From: Nostoc sp. ATCC 53789
GTDB taxonomy: Bacteria > Cyanobacteriota > Cyanobacteriia > Cyanobacteriales > Nostocaceae
DNA: 64,000 nt
Direction: 5' to 3'
Assembly (NCBI RefSeq): GCF_009873495.1
Contig: NZ_CP046703.1
Coordinates: 5,856,501 to 5,920,500, forward strand
A model generated the notes under the pieces. It was not told where the DNA came from, ran no database searches, and saw nothing but the letters and a program-made list of their open reading frames with translations. Both the position numbers and the translations under genes were made by a program. Below are positions 1-10,008 of the stretch, one piece after another. The stretch's first letter is position 1, and every line of letters begins with the position of its first letter.

Positions 1-335
1 TTCTTTCTGTTCACGTAAAATTATCTAGATTCAGCAAGTCTAATTAATCCTAACCATACATACATTTGATTGATAATGCAATGCTTTCTTGATAGTAATT
101 TTACGTAGCTCGTCAAATATTTTTGATACAATTTACGTGCTTGTCCCAAAAAATATATGATTTGGACTTTGCAATAGTCGAATTGTTTTTGGTGAATTTT
201 AAGCCTATCGGGGGTGTTAAGCTGTCGTATCGAGATTGGCAGACAACTATTTCGACAGGAAATTATGCAAGATTCTCTGATTTATCAAGATATCCTTCAG
301 AGAGGAAGATAGCAGGAAGCGCTAGCACTGATAAG
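1..335. other. Intergenic lead-in, no gene seen
   Basis: AT-rich sequence before the first gene. The reading frame of the downstream gene stays open from an ATG at 123, but the extra 71 residues look unlike the family and have no good ribosome-binding site, so this stretch is treated as upstream non-coding sequence. No RNA gene or clear promoter was recognised. Confidence 0.4.
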
Positions 336-1505
336 ATGCGAACAATTGCAGAAATTAACGAGAAAATCATCCGCCAACGTGCGGTAGTGTTGACAACTGA
401 AGAGTTAAAAGCACGAGTTGTAGAAATTGGTGTTACTAAAGCGGCTAAAGAAGTTGATGTAATTACCACTGGTACGTTTGAGCCGATGGAATCAAGCGGT
501 GCAATTATCAATCTCGGACACACTGACCCTCCGATCAAAATTCGTCGTTGCTGGTTAGATGGCGTACCAGCATACTCTGGTTTTGGAGCAGTAGATTTAT
601 ATTTGGGTGCGAGTTGTGCTGTGGAGACGACAGACGGAGAAGAAGTCCGAGAACGTGGCGGCGGTCATGTAATCGAAGATTTGATCGCTGGTAAAGCTAT
701 ACATGTAAAAGCGCAAGGACAAGTAACAGATTGTTACCCCAGAGCAAGTTTTGAGACTACAGTTACCCGTGAAACGATAAATCAGTTTTATTTATTCAAT
801 CCACGTAATCTTTATCAAAATTTTATTGTTGGTGTAAATGGTGGCGATCGCCCCCTGTTCACCTATCTGGGCCCTTTACAACCGCGTTTGGGGAATGCCG
901 TTTACTCTAATCCCGGTGCTATTTCCCCCTTACTCAACGATCCTGATTTGCAACTCGTTGGTATAGGGACTCGAATTTTTTTAGGTGGCGGTATTGGTTA
1001 TGTCGCCTGGGAAGGCACTCAGCACTTCCCCTTACAAAAACGTTTAGCTAATCGTACACCAATTGGGCCTTCTGCGACTTTAGCTTTAATTGGTGATGCC
1101 AAACAAATGGATGCTCATTGGGTGCGGGGTTGTTACTTTAAAAGTTATGGTCCCTCATTGATGTTAGGGGTTGGTGTACCACTCCCCGTATTAAATGAAC
1201 AAGTAGTGGAACACTGCGCTGTACAAGATAAAGACTTAGTAGCCCCAATAGTAGATTTTTCCATTCCCCGACGCGTTCGTCCCACTTTTGGTTTGGTGAG
1301 TTATGCCCAACTCAAATCTGGGAGGATCACTATTGAGGGCAAAGCTGTACGCTCTGCCCCCTTAGCGAGTTTGTTTTTTTCTAGGCAAGTCGCCCTAGAG
1401 TTGAAAAAATGGATCGAAGCAGGGACGTTTACCCTCACAGAGCCAGTTTCTCCAATTCCGATGGAGCGATCTTTTCTACCCCAAGACCGTCGAACGGATT
1501 TTTGA
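336..1505 (+). CDS. Homocysteine biosynthesis protein (DUF39/HcyBio family)
   Basis: The 389-residue protein begins MRTIAEINEKI and matches the cyanobacterial/archaeal DUF39 family as I recall it. Visible hallmarks are the glycine-rich blocks GAVDLYLGAS and FLGGGIGYVAWEG and several conserved-looking cysteines (RRCWLDG, GASCAVE, RGCYFKSYG). Methanogen relatives incorporate sulfur into aspartate semialdehyde to make homocysteine, so a cytosolic role in sulfur/methionine metabolism is the family expectation. No C-terminal NIL or ferredoxin domain follows, so this is the short form. The ATG at 336 was preferred over one at 123 because the intervening 71 residues look non-homologous. The gene ends at a convergent junction occupied by a hairpin repeat. 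Confidence 0.75.
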   Translation: MRTIAEINEKIIRQRAVVLTTEELKARVVEIGVTKAAKEVDVITTGTFEPMESSGAIINLGHTDPPIKIRRCWLDGVPAYSGFGAVDLYLGASCAVETTDGEEVRERGGGHVIEDLIAGKAIHVKAQGQVTDCYPRASFETTVTRETINQFYLFNPRNLYQNFIVGVNGGDRPLFTYLGPLQPRLGNAVYSNPGAISPLLNDPDLQLVGIGTRIFLGGGIGYVAWEGTQHFPLQKRLANRTPIGPSATLALIGDAKQMDAHWVRGCYFKSYGPSLMLGVGVPLPVLNEQVVEHCAVQDKDLVAPIVDFSIPRRVRPTFGLVSYAQLKSGRITIEGKAVRSAPLASLFFSRQVALELKKWIEAGTFTLTEPVSPIPMERSFLPQDRRTDF

Positions 1506-1506
1506 T

Positions 1507-1637
1507 CTTGGGGAATGGGGCAGGGGGAATGGGGCAGGGAGCAGGGGGGACAAGGGGACAAGAGGTGAGAACTTGAAACAAGTTTTTCTCCTTGTCCCCA
1601 AGTCCTCTTCTCAATTCCCCCTGCCCCATTCCCAATT
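1507..1637. repeat. STRR-type hairpin repeat, copy A (convergent junction)
   Basis: GGGGAATGGGGC- and GGGGACAAGG-type tandem units run into the spacer GAACTTGAAACAAGT and then the complementary CCTTGTCCCC and CCCCATTCCC units. The whole can fold into a long hairpin. It fills the gap between the 3' ends of two converging genes. Related copies lie at 3946, 32400 and 49315. Confidence 0.8.
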
Positions 1638-1638
1638 C

Positions 1639-2670
1639 TTACTCTTGAGTCGGTTTCGGTCGCTTGATGGGTTTAGGAGCAGGCGTTTTTGGTATAGGTT
1701 TTGACACCACAGAGGTGTCTCCGCCTGTGCCTGTTTTCTTGATGGGACGTGGAGTTTCGCCGCTGCGTCTGGGGGGGAATGGTCTTCTACCACCAGCACC
1801 AGCACCAGCACCACCGCCAGCACGAGGGCCACCTCTGAATGGTGGTTTGCGTTTTTTGGGCAAGTCAGCGATCGCTTCAGCTTTTTCTACGATCAAAACA
1901 TCAGCTTCTCGCTTGGCTTGGAAATCCCAGAACTTTCCTACTGCTTTGGTGGTCAGGACACCCCTCAATTTCAATTTGAAATACTTGGGTTTATCAGTTG
2001 GTTTGCGTGCAGCCTGCCTAATTTTGACTACCAAACTCTTAGCGTCAAAAGATTGGTATACTACTTCACCACGAACAGAAAAACCACCATCAGCTACTTC
2101 TGATGAGGGGATCGTGGGAATTGTGCTTAATTCAGAATTTTCGGATAAGCCATCATCAACTGTCTGTGACTCTTGCAACTCTAAATCTGATTCGTCCTCA
2201 TCTGTTGAGCTTTTAGCCAGATTTTCTGGCTCCCAAACTCCAACGATTTGGATGTGCAAGGTGTCATTTTCTTGTCTTGTACGTGGATATACTACCCACA
2301 AATGTTCTTTTTCTAAGTCTAGATGATTCTTGACTAAGCTCATAATCCGCCCTAGGAGGACGGCATTGAGTTCTACACCATCTGTGGTTAGTAGCGTACC
2401 TTGAGTAAATTGTTCGCTGCTAGCATGATAGCGACCCCGGACTAATCCGATCGCTCGGTACTGCATCGGTTCGCTGGGAGGCGGAATCGGTTGCTGTCGA
2501 TTGACTAAGTTCCCATTTGAGTCAGTCTCGCTGGGGTTGACAGGCGAATTTTCAAGTTTAGAGGGCTTGGGTACTATGTGAACATTAGAGGCAGCCTCTA
2601 TGTTATTTGAGCCTTGGTTAGAGGCAGAAGAATTGGAGGATTCAGGCAACGGCATCAGGTCGGAATTCAT
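1639..2670 (-). CDS. Hypothetical protein with basic Gly/Arg/Pro-rich tail
   Basis: I do not recognise a named family. The 343-residue protein has a Ser/Asn/Pro-rich N-terminus (about 1-75), a more structured centre (about 80-260, with motifs such as YRAIGLVRGRY and LRGVLTTKAVGKFWDF), and a very basic tail (about 270-343) rich in Gly, Arg, Pro and Lys (GGPRAGGGAGAG, RRPFPPRR). The tail resembles RNA-binding RGG-like extensions, but that is inference. The start was set at 2670 because AAGGAG lies about 5 bases upstream; the longer frame to 2769 lacks such a site. It is divergent from the TPR gene. Confidence 0.7.
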   Translation of the reverse strand: MNSDLMPLPESSNSSASNQGSNNIEAASNVHIVPKPSKLENSPVNPSETDSNGNLVNRQQPIPPPSEPMQYRAIGLVRGRYHASSEQFTQGTLLTTDGVELNAVLLGRIMSLVKNHLDLEKEHLWVVYPRTRQENDTLHIQIVGVWEPENLAKSSTDEDESDLELQESQTVDDGLSENSELSTIPTIPSSEVADGGFSVRGEVVYQSFDAKSLVVKIRQAARKPTDKPKYFKLKLRGVLTTKAVGKFWDFQAKREADVLIVEKAEAIADLPKKRKPPFRGGPRAGGGAGAGAGGRRPFPPRRSGETPRPIKKTGTGGDTSVVSKPIPKTPAPKPIKRPKPTQE

Positions 2671-3048
2671 AAAAACTCCTTGCGGCGGAGACACATCCCA
2701 TTGTGGGATTTTATAAAGGTAGCTGGAAAGAGCATTTGTGCGATTGATGAAAGTATATTTGCTTTTCACAAATCCACACTAGGGTACTCTACACAATCCT
2801 AAAGGCGCTAAATTTAGTGTTTGTACATTAAACGTGTAATTTAGCGCCTTTACACTAGTTTCGGAAGCATATCATAGCTACAATTCTGACGGCTCCTCCT
2901 AAAGTCATCACTTACTTTAGCAGTGTAAATAGTTAATTGTTATAAAATTCACAGGCAATTGGCGATATTCCGCAAAGTTTTGGAAATTTATAACTTTACG
3001 ATTTGTGTAAATGATAATGTCATTAGAGTTCAGGAGAAAGACAAAACT
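2671..3048. other. Divergent intergenic region with long inverted repeat
   Basis: This spacer separates two divergent genes. It carries a perfect 14-bp inverted repeat, AAAGGCGCTAAATT at 2801-2814 and its complement at 2838-2851, with a 23-base loop. No gene was seen. The position between two starts argues against a terminator and suggests an operator or a small mobile palindrome. Confidence 0.6.
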
Positions 3049-3945
3049 GTGTCTCAACCACGCAATCGCTGGATAGTTCAAGTCGTATTGGCGCTGGCAG
3101 TTCTTGCTTTTGTGGGTGTTTCGGTGATTCCCATAATTGGAGCATTTAATAATACGCCACCCTCAAACCAGAATACCGCTAGCACCAGAGGCACTTTGCC
3201 CTCTGCTGACCAAAAATCAAAATTGGAAGATGAAGTACGGGGTTATGAACTGGTTTTGCAAAGGGAACCAGAAAATCAGACTGCGCTTAAGGGCTTATTG
3301 CAAGCGCGTCTACAACTACTGAGTCAAAAAGAAAAAAGTGAGGTTAAACCAGCTGATATCCAAGTTGTCATTGAACCCCTGGAAAAGCTAGCCAAGCTAA
3401 ATCCCGAACAGTCAGAATATTCAGTGCTACTAGCTCAAGCTAAACAGCAAATAGGCGATCGCGAAGGAGCTGCTCAAGCTTATCGCACAATTTTGTCTAC
3501 AAAACCTGGCGATTTGAAGGCTTTGCAAGGAATGGTGGCTTTGTTAATCAGTCAGCAACGCCCGGAAGCAGCTATTGGTTTGCTGCAAGAAACCCTCTCG
3601 AAAGCAGCCCAAGCAAATACAATTCAGCCTGGAAGTGTAGATACAGTAGCCGTGCAGGTGTTGTTAGGTTCTGTTCATGCTTCCCAGAAACGCTACGCTC
3701 AAGCTAGCTCTGTATATGACCAGGCAATTAAGAAAGATCCTAAAGATTTTCGCCCCGTTGTGGCAAAAGCGATGCTCTTGAAACAACAGGGCAAAGACGC
3801 AGATGCAAAACCCTTATTTGATAGTGCCGCAGCTTTAGCACCTGCTCAGTACAAAGACGAAATTAAAAAGGCAGGAATGACTTCCCCCATTCCTAATTCG
3901 GCCGTATCTCCCGCCGCGCCTTCATTGAAAAGTACTCCGAAGTAA
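3049..3945 (+). CDS. Membrane-anchored tetratricopeptide-repeat protein
   Basis: The 298-residue protein starts at a GTG (SQPRNRWIVQ), preceded by AGGAG at 3032-3036. A single membrane segment follows at about residues 9-28 (VVLALAVLAFVGVSVIPIIG). The rest is helical TPR-like repeats (YELVLQREPENQTALKGLLQARL; AYRTILSTKPGDLKALQGMV; YDQAIKKDPKDFRPVVAKAML). It is most likely an N-anchored scaffold facing periplasm or lumen; partners are unknown. An open frame continues upstream to 2959 without a convincing start. The 3' end meets the transporter gene at a hairpin repeat. Confidence 0.75.
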   Translation: MSQPRNRWIVQVVLALAVLAFVGVSVIPIIGAFNNTPPSNQNTASTRGTLPSADQKSKLEDEVRGYELVLQREPENQTALKGLLQARLQLLSQKEKSEVKPADIQVVIEPLEKLAKLNPEQSEYSVLLAQAKQQIGDREGAAQAYRTILSTKPGDLKALQGMVALLISQQRPEAAIGLLQETLSKAAQANTIQPGSVDTVAVQVLLGSVHASQKRYAQASSVYDQAIKKDPKDFRPVVAKAMLLKQQGKDADAKPLFDSAAALAPAQYKDEIKKAGMTSPIPNSAVSPAAPSLKSTPK

Positions 3946-4028
3946 TGGGAATTGGGAAGAGGACTTGGGGACAAGGGGAAAGACTTGTTTCAAGTTCTCA
4001 CCTCTTGTCCCCTTGTCCCCAATTCTCC
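3946..4028. repeat. STRR-type hairpin repeat, copy B (convergent junction)
   Basis: This copy is inverted relative to copy A: GGACAAGGGG, then GACTTGTTTCAAGTTC, then CCCCTTGTCCCC. It fills the gap between the converging TPR and transporter genes almost exactly. Confidence 0.8.
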
Positions 4029-4649
4029 TTATGCTCCTTCAATGGCAGCTACGACACCAAAGACTAAAAACAGACATCCGCCAACAAAGGTGAGTTGACG
4101 CTCAGAAATGCGTCCGGCAATCATTTTGCCACCAATAACTGCGATCGCAGCACAAATGGCATGTCCTAAAATTGCACCTATTGTCACTCCAATGGGATTA
4201 TTACCTGCGGCTAGGGCAATAGTGGCAATTTGCGTGCGATCTCCCCACTCTGCCATAAATGTCAATATAAAGGCTTCTATGACAATTGCTAAGGAAGTCT
4301 TTTTCTTTGGTAACTCCAAATCTGCTTTTTTCACCGCAGCTTCGGCTTCTTCTATAACTTCCGTATCACAAGCAGCCGAAGACATCTTACTCGCGTCATA
4401 TAACAGCTTGATACCAAAGGCAAGAAACAAAAATATTTCGGCGTAATGAATATAAGCTTTTGGCAATAAAGATACCGCTTGTCCAAATAGCACCGAAAGG
4501 ATGGTCATCGCAGCCAAAGCAGCTGTCACACCTATAAATACCAGCCGCCGTGGGTGGTGCATTGCCAAAATCACAGCAATAAAAAATGTTTTATCGCCTA
4601 ATTCGGAAACTGTAATTAATAATAAACCTGCGGTAAAAGCTGTTAACAC
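4029..4649 (-). CDS. GDT1/TMEM165 (UPF0016) family Mn2+/Ca2+ transporter
   Basis: The 206-residue, six-helix membrane protein has the two family signature motifs E-x-G-D-[KR]-T: ELGDKTFF near residue 16 and EWGDRTQI near residue 138. A charged cytoplasmic loop sits between the two halves. Cyanobacterial and plastid homologues (Mnx, PAM71/CMT1) move Mn2+ out of the cytoplasm into thylakoid lumen or periplasm, so Mn homeostasis and supply to photosystem II is the likely role. Length is normal for the family. A strong hairpin lies in the leader at 4704-4750. Confidence 0.85.
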   Translation of the reverse strand: MLTAFTAGLLLITVSELGDKTFFIAVILAMHHPRRLVFIGVTAALAAMTILSVLFGQAVSLLPKAYIHYAEIFLFLAFGIKLLYDASKMSSAACDTEVIEEAEAAVKKADLELPKKKTSLAIVIEAFILTFMAEWGDRTQIATIALAAGNNPIGVTIGAILGHAICAAIAVIGGKMIAGRISERQLTFVGGCLFLVFGVVAAIEGA

Positions 4650-4703
4650 TCTCTCAAGCTCCTGAAGAATCCTTTACCGATGTGAAGCTTGATGAGAACC
4701 AAA

Positions 4704-4750
4704 AGACCTCACCAAGTTTACACTTTTCGGTGTGAACTTAGTGAAGGTCT
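4704..4750 (-). promoter_or_regulatory. Leader hairpin upstream of the GDT1 gene
   Basis: Arms at 4704-4723 and 4730-4750 (AGACCTCACC... paired with ...GTGAAGGTCT) form about 18 base pairs with few mismatches around a six-base loop. It lies about 55-100 bases upstream of the transporter start, in its transcribed orientation. It does not show the yybP-ykoY motifs I know, so the function (attenuator, Mn sensor or inserted palindrome) is open. Confidence 0.45.
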
Positions 4751-4961
4751 CGCTTTCAAATATTTATTATTCGCCATCTGAACCAGGCTCATCGCCAGTA
4801 TGTTGATTCAGATGTACTGGCTTTCAAGTTTTTTTGCCAGCAGCTACTCCCCTTCTATGCAAAATGTATTATACATTTTTTGCAAGAATAAGTCAAGAGT
4901 AGGGAATGGAGAGCCATCACATGTGATTTGTATTATCTGTCTCTACCAATACTTGCTTTGG

Positions 4962-7133
4962 TTAGGCAATCACAGTAATATTTTCACTAGTAAGCAACGC
5001 TTGATTCGAGAATTGCGCTATCTGAACTTGTGCTGTACCACCAACGCCATCTTGATCAAAGAATAGGTTCCCCGTAGTTTGATCATAGATGAAGCGATCG
5101 CCTGCGGTTGTCGCACTAGTCCCAAGTTGGAATAAGCTCGAATCAAGTATTGTATCCTGAGATTGCCCCAGTCCAAATTCTGCTTTGGAAACTAAGATAG
5201 TATCATCTCCAACAGTAAAACCAGTGATGATATCATAGTTTCCAGTCAGGGGATAAGTCAGCTTGAAACTATCTTGACCACTTCCACCAGTGACTACATC
5301 GTTTGGGGTATCGTTAATATCATTGACTACGATTGCGATCGCTTCCTCGTAGAATAAGCCGCCCTGATCTGTAGTGCGTAAACGGATGTTGTAGCTATTC
5401 TTGGTTTCGTAGTCGGGTGAGACATTAATTTGTAACTCGTTACCTACAATTGTGAAGACGCTGTTATCGGTGCTGTCTATACCTGAAACTAAAGTGTAAG
5501 TGTGGGTGTCGTCTGGATCAGCGTCAATGGTGCTAAAGTTGCCAATTACTGTGTTGGCAGGAACATTCTCGTCAACACTAGTGTTACTCAGGCTCAGGTC
5601 AGTGGGAGTATTGTTCAGGTCAAGCTGAAAAAGTTCTTGCCCAGTGTTCCCATTGTCTGCAAAAAAGTAGAGCTTGCCATTGATGTAAGTGAGGTTGTTA
5701 GGGTAAGAGCTACTTGTGCCAGAGAACATATCCTTGACGCAGACGGTACCAGCCTCAGTGCCATCACTCTTCCACAGTTCAGTTCCCCCACTGCTGTCGG
5801 AGGCGCTGAAGTAGAGCGTGCCATTGACATTGGTCAGATTTTGCGGATTTGAGCTACCACTACCAGAGACAATATCCTTAACGCGAACAGTACCATCTTC
5901 CGTACCATCACTCTTCCACAGTTCATTGCCCCCACTCATGTCAGTGCCTCTGAAGTAGAGCGTGCCATTGACATTGGTCAGATTTTGCGGATTTGAGCTA
6001 CCTGTACCAGAGAAAATATCCTTGACGCGGACAGTACCAGATTCTGTACCATCACTCTTCCACAGTTCGTTGCCGCCACTATTGTCGGTTGCAACGAAGT
6101 ACAACGTGCCATTAATATTGGTCAGATTTTGCGCGTAAGAGCTACCCTTACCAGAGAAGATATCCTTGACGCGGACAGTACCAGATTCTGTACCATCACT
6201 CTTCCATAATTCCCGGCCTCCACTGCTGTCGGTTGCACTAAAGTATAGTGTGCCGTTGACATTGGTCAGATTTTGGGGATTTGAGCTACCTGTACCAGAG
6301 ACAATATCCTTGACGCGGACAGTACCATCTTCCGTGCCATCACTCTTCCATAGTTCTCGACCCCCACTGCTGTTGGTGGCAACGAAGTACAGCGTGCCGT
6401 TGATATTCGTCAGAAAGTTAGGGTCAGAGCCACTCATACCAGAGAAGATATCCTTGACGCGGACAGTACCAGCTTCAGTACCATCACTTTTCCATAATTC
6501 ATTGCCCCCACTGCTGTCGGAAGCACTGAAATAGAGCGTGCCGTTGACATTAGTCAAATTTTGCGGATTTGAGCTACCACTACCAGAGAAGATATCCTTG
6601 ACGCGGACAGTACCATTTTCCGTGCCATCACTCTTCCATAGTTCATTACCTCCACTACCGTCGGTGGCTCTAAAGTACAGCGTGTCATTGACATTTGTCA
6701 GAAAATACGGGTCAGAAGAGACTGTGGCAGTATTAATATCTTTAACGCGGACAGTACCATCCTCCGTGCCATCACTCTTCCACAGTTCACTACCCTCACT
6801 GCTGTTAGTAGCTCTGAAATAGAGCGTGCCGTTTACATTGGTCAGATTTTGCGGATTAGAGCTACCCGTACCAGAGAAGATATCCTTGACGCGGACAGTA
6901 CCAGCTTCAGTACCATCACTCTTCCATAGTTCATTGCCGCCATTGCTGTCAGTAGCACTGAAATACAGCGTACCGTCGACATTAGTCAGAGAGTTAGGAT
7001 TTGAGCTACCCGTACCAGAGAAAATATCTTTGACGGGGACAGTACCAGCCTCAGTGCCGTCACTTTTCCACAGTTCAGTTCCCCCATTACTGTCGATGGC
7101 ACTGAAGTACAGTGTGCCATTAACATTGGTCAA
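4962..7133 (-). CDS. ELWxxDGTxxGT tandem-repeat protein with cadherin-like and RTX-type C-terminus (5'-truncated?)
   Basis: Ten full 48-residue repeats carry the core ELWKSDGTE.GTVRVKDIFSG (hyalin-like/ELWxxDGT repeats), and a degenerate final unit precedes residue ~505. A cadherin-like segment follows (NTPTDLSLSNTSVDENVP to VVNDINDTPN), then a C-terminus of the GGSGQDSFKL type seen in cyanobacterial type I-secreted proteins. It is probably secreted or surface-exposed. The first ATG is at 7133, yet repeat homology continues in frame up to 7238 (GSSGGTELWKSDGT) and then stops abruptly. The frame closes at 7274 without an ATG, GTG or TTG. There is no signal peptide, as expected for type I export. 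Confidence 0.7.
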   Translation of the reverse strand: MTNVNGTLYFSAIDSNGGTELWKSDGTEAGTVPVKDIFSGTGSSNPNSLTNVDGTLYFSATDSNGGNELWKSDGTEAGTVRVKDIFSGTGSSNPQNLTNVNGTLYFRATNSSEGSELWKSDGTEDGTVRVKDINTATVSSDPYFLTNVNDTLYFRATDGSGGNELWKSDGTENGTVRVKDIFSGSGSSNPQNLTNVNGTLYFSASDSSGGNELWKSDGTEAGTVRVKDIFSGMSGSDPNFLTNINGTLYFVATNSSGGRELWKSDGTEDGTVRVKDIVSGTGSSNPQNLTNVNGTLYFSATDSSGGRELWKSDGTESGTVRVKDIFSGKGSSYAQNLTNINGTLYFVATDNSGGNELWKSDGTESGTVRVKDIFSGTGSSNPQNLTNVNGTLYFRGTDMSGGNELWKSDGTEDGTVRVKDIVSGSGSSNPQNLTNVNGTLYFSASDSSGGTELWKSDGTEAGTVCVKDMFSGTSSSYPNNLTYINGKLYFFADNGNTGQELFQLDLNNTPTDLSLSNTSVDENVPANTVIGNFSTIDADPDDTHTYTLVSGIDSTDNSVFTIVGNELQINVSPDYETKNSYNIRLRTTDQGGLFYEEAIAIVVNDINDTPNDVVTGGSGQDSFKLTYPLTGNYDIITGFTVGDDTILVSKAEFGLGQSQDTILDSSLFQLGTSATTAGDRFIYDQTTGNLFFDQDGVGGTAQVQIAQFSNQALLTSENITVIA

Positions 7134-7240
7134 AAAGCTAGGGTTAGAGCTACCAGTAACAGAGAAGATATCCTTGACACGGACAGTACCAGCTTCAGTA
7201 CCATCACTCTTCCACAGTTCAGTTCCCCCACTGCTGCCAT
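5690..7240. repeat. 144-bp coding tandem repeats (about 11 units)
   Basis: Units of about 144 bp, each encoding one 48-residue ELWKSDGT repeat, are arranged head to tail with high DNA identity. Clustered substitutions and a diverged unit (VKDINTATVSS) show they are not all equally recent. The plus-strand open frames opposite them are shadows. Confidence 0.9.
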
Positions 7241-7274
7241 AAACGTTTTTCCTTAAACCTTTGGATAAAAATCA

Positions 7275-7957
7275 CAAGCGAAATCAGGCGTTGGTTGAAT
7301 GCTCCTGTTTCTTGCTTGCAAGTATGCGCTCATCGAATGCCTTAGCTTCGCTTTTTTACAATTAAACAGCCTCAGTAAAGATGTGGAATTTGATCAACAA
7401 AGAAATTAGAAGTCAGGAGCGTTAATTAACAAGAAAGTTAAGCAACTGGCAAATGAATCAAAGGGTTTAAGATCCTCTACTTTAGTGGTCTTCAATGGCA
7501 GTACTGAATCCTTGCATTAATTGATTCTGAATTCTTTCTTTATATAAAGATATAAAGCCAATCTATTAGGGGATCAAATCCGTGAGCCTCTAGTAGAGAA
7601 TGTTTTTTGACTGGAAATCCTAATCTAGGAAGTACTGTGATATAGCCATTCTCTAAAATGCTATATACAATAGGGACAAATTAACGCGATCGTAATTCGT
7701 AATAGTCCTATGAAAAATGCACTTTTTGCTAAGTCAGAACTCATCATATAATTAATCTTCTTTGTTTTTATTGAAGATTATGTCAGAGTTATAGCTTACA
7801 CAAAAAAGTGGCAATTAAACAAAGTTATTAATCAATTCAAAGGTGATTATTAAGTCACCTCAAGCATTTTTAGCCTGGACATAATGCTCATTTATTTAAA
7901 AAAGTGGATCGATAAATAGATAAATTATGTCCAAGGTTAAAGCCAAATTCTATCCCA
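7275..7957. other. Long spacer, no gene recognised
   Basis: About 680 bases between the truncated end of the repeat gene and the 3' end of por. An imperfect inverted repeat (GGACATAAT at 7877-7885 and ATTATGTCC at 7924-7932) lies just downstream of por; it could be a weak terminator, although no T-run follows. I found no missing 5' part of the repeat gene here. Confidence 0.4.
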
Positions 7958-8935
<978 letters not shown>

Positions 8936-9171
8936 TTAATCACCTTTTTCTCTCTTCAGGATTTTACATCACTGAGTCACCACCTCTGTTATGGTTGGCG
9001 ATCGCTTCTCACTTAGCTTGATTGAGTTTCTCTATTGAATATAAAGCGTTTTCAACTTCTGGTCGTAGCGGAAAACCTGGATGGACTGATACAGATTAGA
9101 AAGTAACTGGCATTGCAAATATATTTGTGTTACACATAAATATAGAGAAAGTAAATACACAAGGATATATG

Positions 9172-9714
9172 ATGCCAGTTATCAGAATACCTGATCCCAT
9201 TTACAAAAGGCTCCAAGCCCTGGCTGTCCCTTTCGAGGATACACCCATCACTGTTATTGAGAAGTTATTGAATGAATATGAGGCGCGTTACCAGCCTCAA
9301 CAAATTTTTGAAACCGAGAATTATAAAATTCTTGAACCTGATACTCCAAGTAATTTGCACTATACCAGAGTGCTTCGAGCCGTAATTGGTAGTCAGGAAA
9401 TTCATCAACCGAACTGGAATAAGATTGTCGATGCAGCACACGAAATGGCTATTCGACAAGGATTTTCTGTAGAGGAACTCATGAAGCTAACCCTTGCCCA
9501 TATTGTTAAGGGTGAAAAAATTAATTCTGGTTTTCACTACTTGCCAGAGGTAAATATTTCGATACAAGGTGTAGATTCAAATCTTGCTTGGCGTAACACT
9601 TTGCACTTAATGAAGAATTTTAAAATGCCAATTGAAATATATTTTGAGTGGCGTGACAAAGAGGGAGCAGCGTATCCCGGTGAGAAGGGGAAGTTAATTT
9701 GGAATGCTAAATAG
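9172..9714 (+). CDS. Hypothetical protein, SeqA-N/RHH-like N-terminus
   Basis: I do not recognise the whole protein. The 180-residue product begins MPVIRIPDPIYKRLQALAV, which resembles a ribbon-helix-helix or SeqA-N type dimerisation arm (beta strand, then helix with VIEKLLNEYE). The middle (75-125) is helical, and the C-terminus (WRNTLHLMKNFKMPIEIYFEW) is a beta/alpha segment. DNA binding is inference. The start at 9172 has AAGGA six bases upstream; the adjacent ATG at 9169 and the frame to 9127 are less well placed. It is followed by two small genes on the same strand. Confidence 0.6.
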   Translation: MPVIRIPDPIYKRLQALAVPFEDTPITVIEKLLNEYEARYQPQQIFETENYKILEPDTPSNLHYTRVLRAVIGSQEIHQPNWNKIVDAAHEMAIRQGFSVEELMKLTLAHIVKGEKINSGFHYLPEVNISIQGVDSNLAWRNTLHLMKNFKMPIEIYFEWRDKEGAAYPGEKGKLIWNAK

Positions 9715-9801
9715 GATGTGAGAATCACAACTATAAGAGCATCGCTGGATGGGTTTATATGATTAAATTTGTTACATATAAATTTATAAATAGAAAAATT
9801 C

Positions 9802-9993
9802 ATGGACGAGCTACAACCAAGAGTAGAACAGCTACAATCCTTATATAGACTTTGCCATCAGCTTACAAATGTGATGTTCCAGCCGATTCACATCGTGCGA
9901 TTAGATGAACGATCGCTCAATATATTTATATTAGCTGGGCAAGATGAAGGAATAGAGCTAGAAATTAAGCCAGATGGTAGTATAGAACCATGA
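9802..9993 (+). CDS. Small protein, DUF6888-like
   Basis: The 63-residue protein has a helical start (LQSLYRLCHQLTNVMFQPIH) and a short beta region (IHIVRLDERSLNIFILAGQDEGIELEI). From memory this matches the small cyanobacterial DUF6888 family, which typically sits directly next to DUF6887. Here the DUF6887-like gene starts 15 bases downstream. The function is unknown. The pairing and small size recall toxin-antitoxin or regulatory pairs, but I see no catalytic motif. Confidence 0.6.
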   Translation: MDELQPRVEQLQSLYRLCHQLTNVMFQPIHIVRLDERSLNIFILAGQDEGIELEIKPDGSIEP

Positions 9994-10008
9994 ATGTAGT
10001 ATAGAACT

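Noticed and set aside
123-335. ATG start extending the DUF39 protein by 71 residues
   Set aside because: The added residues do not look like the family, whose members start near MRTIAEINEKI.
4704-4750. yybP-ykoY manganese riboswitch upstream of the GDT1 gene
   Set aside because: The conserved internal-loop motifs of that class were not found; only a simple hairpin is visible.
5690-7240. Regular repeats that could suggest a CRISPR array
   Set aside because: Units are 144 bp, contiguous and protein-coding, with no unique spacers of constant size.
5502-7242. Several plus-strand open frames rich in SVPSLFHSS opposite the repeat gene
   Set aside because: They are antisense shadows of the 144-bp coding repeats, with the same period and no start signals.
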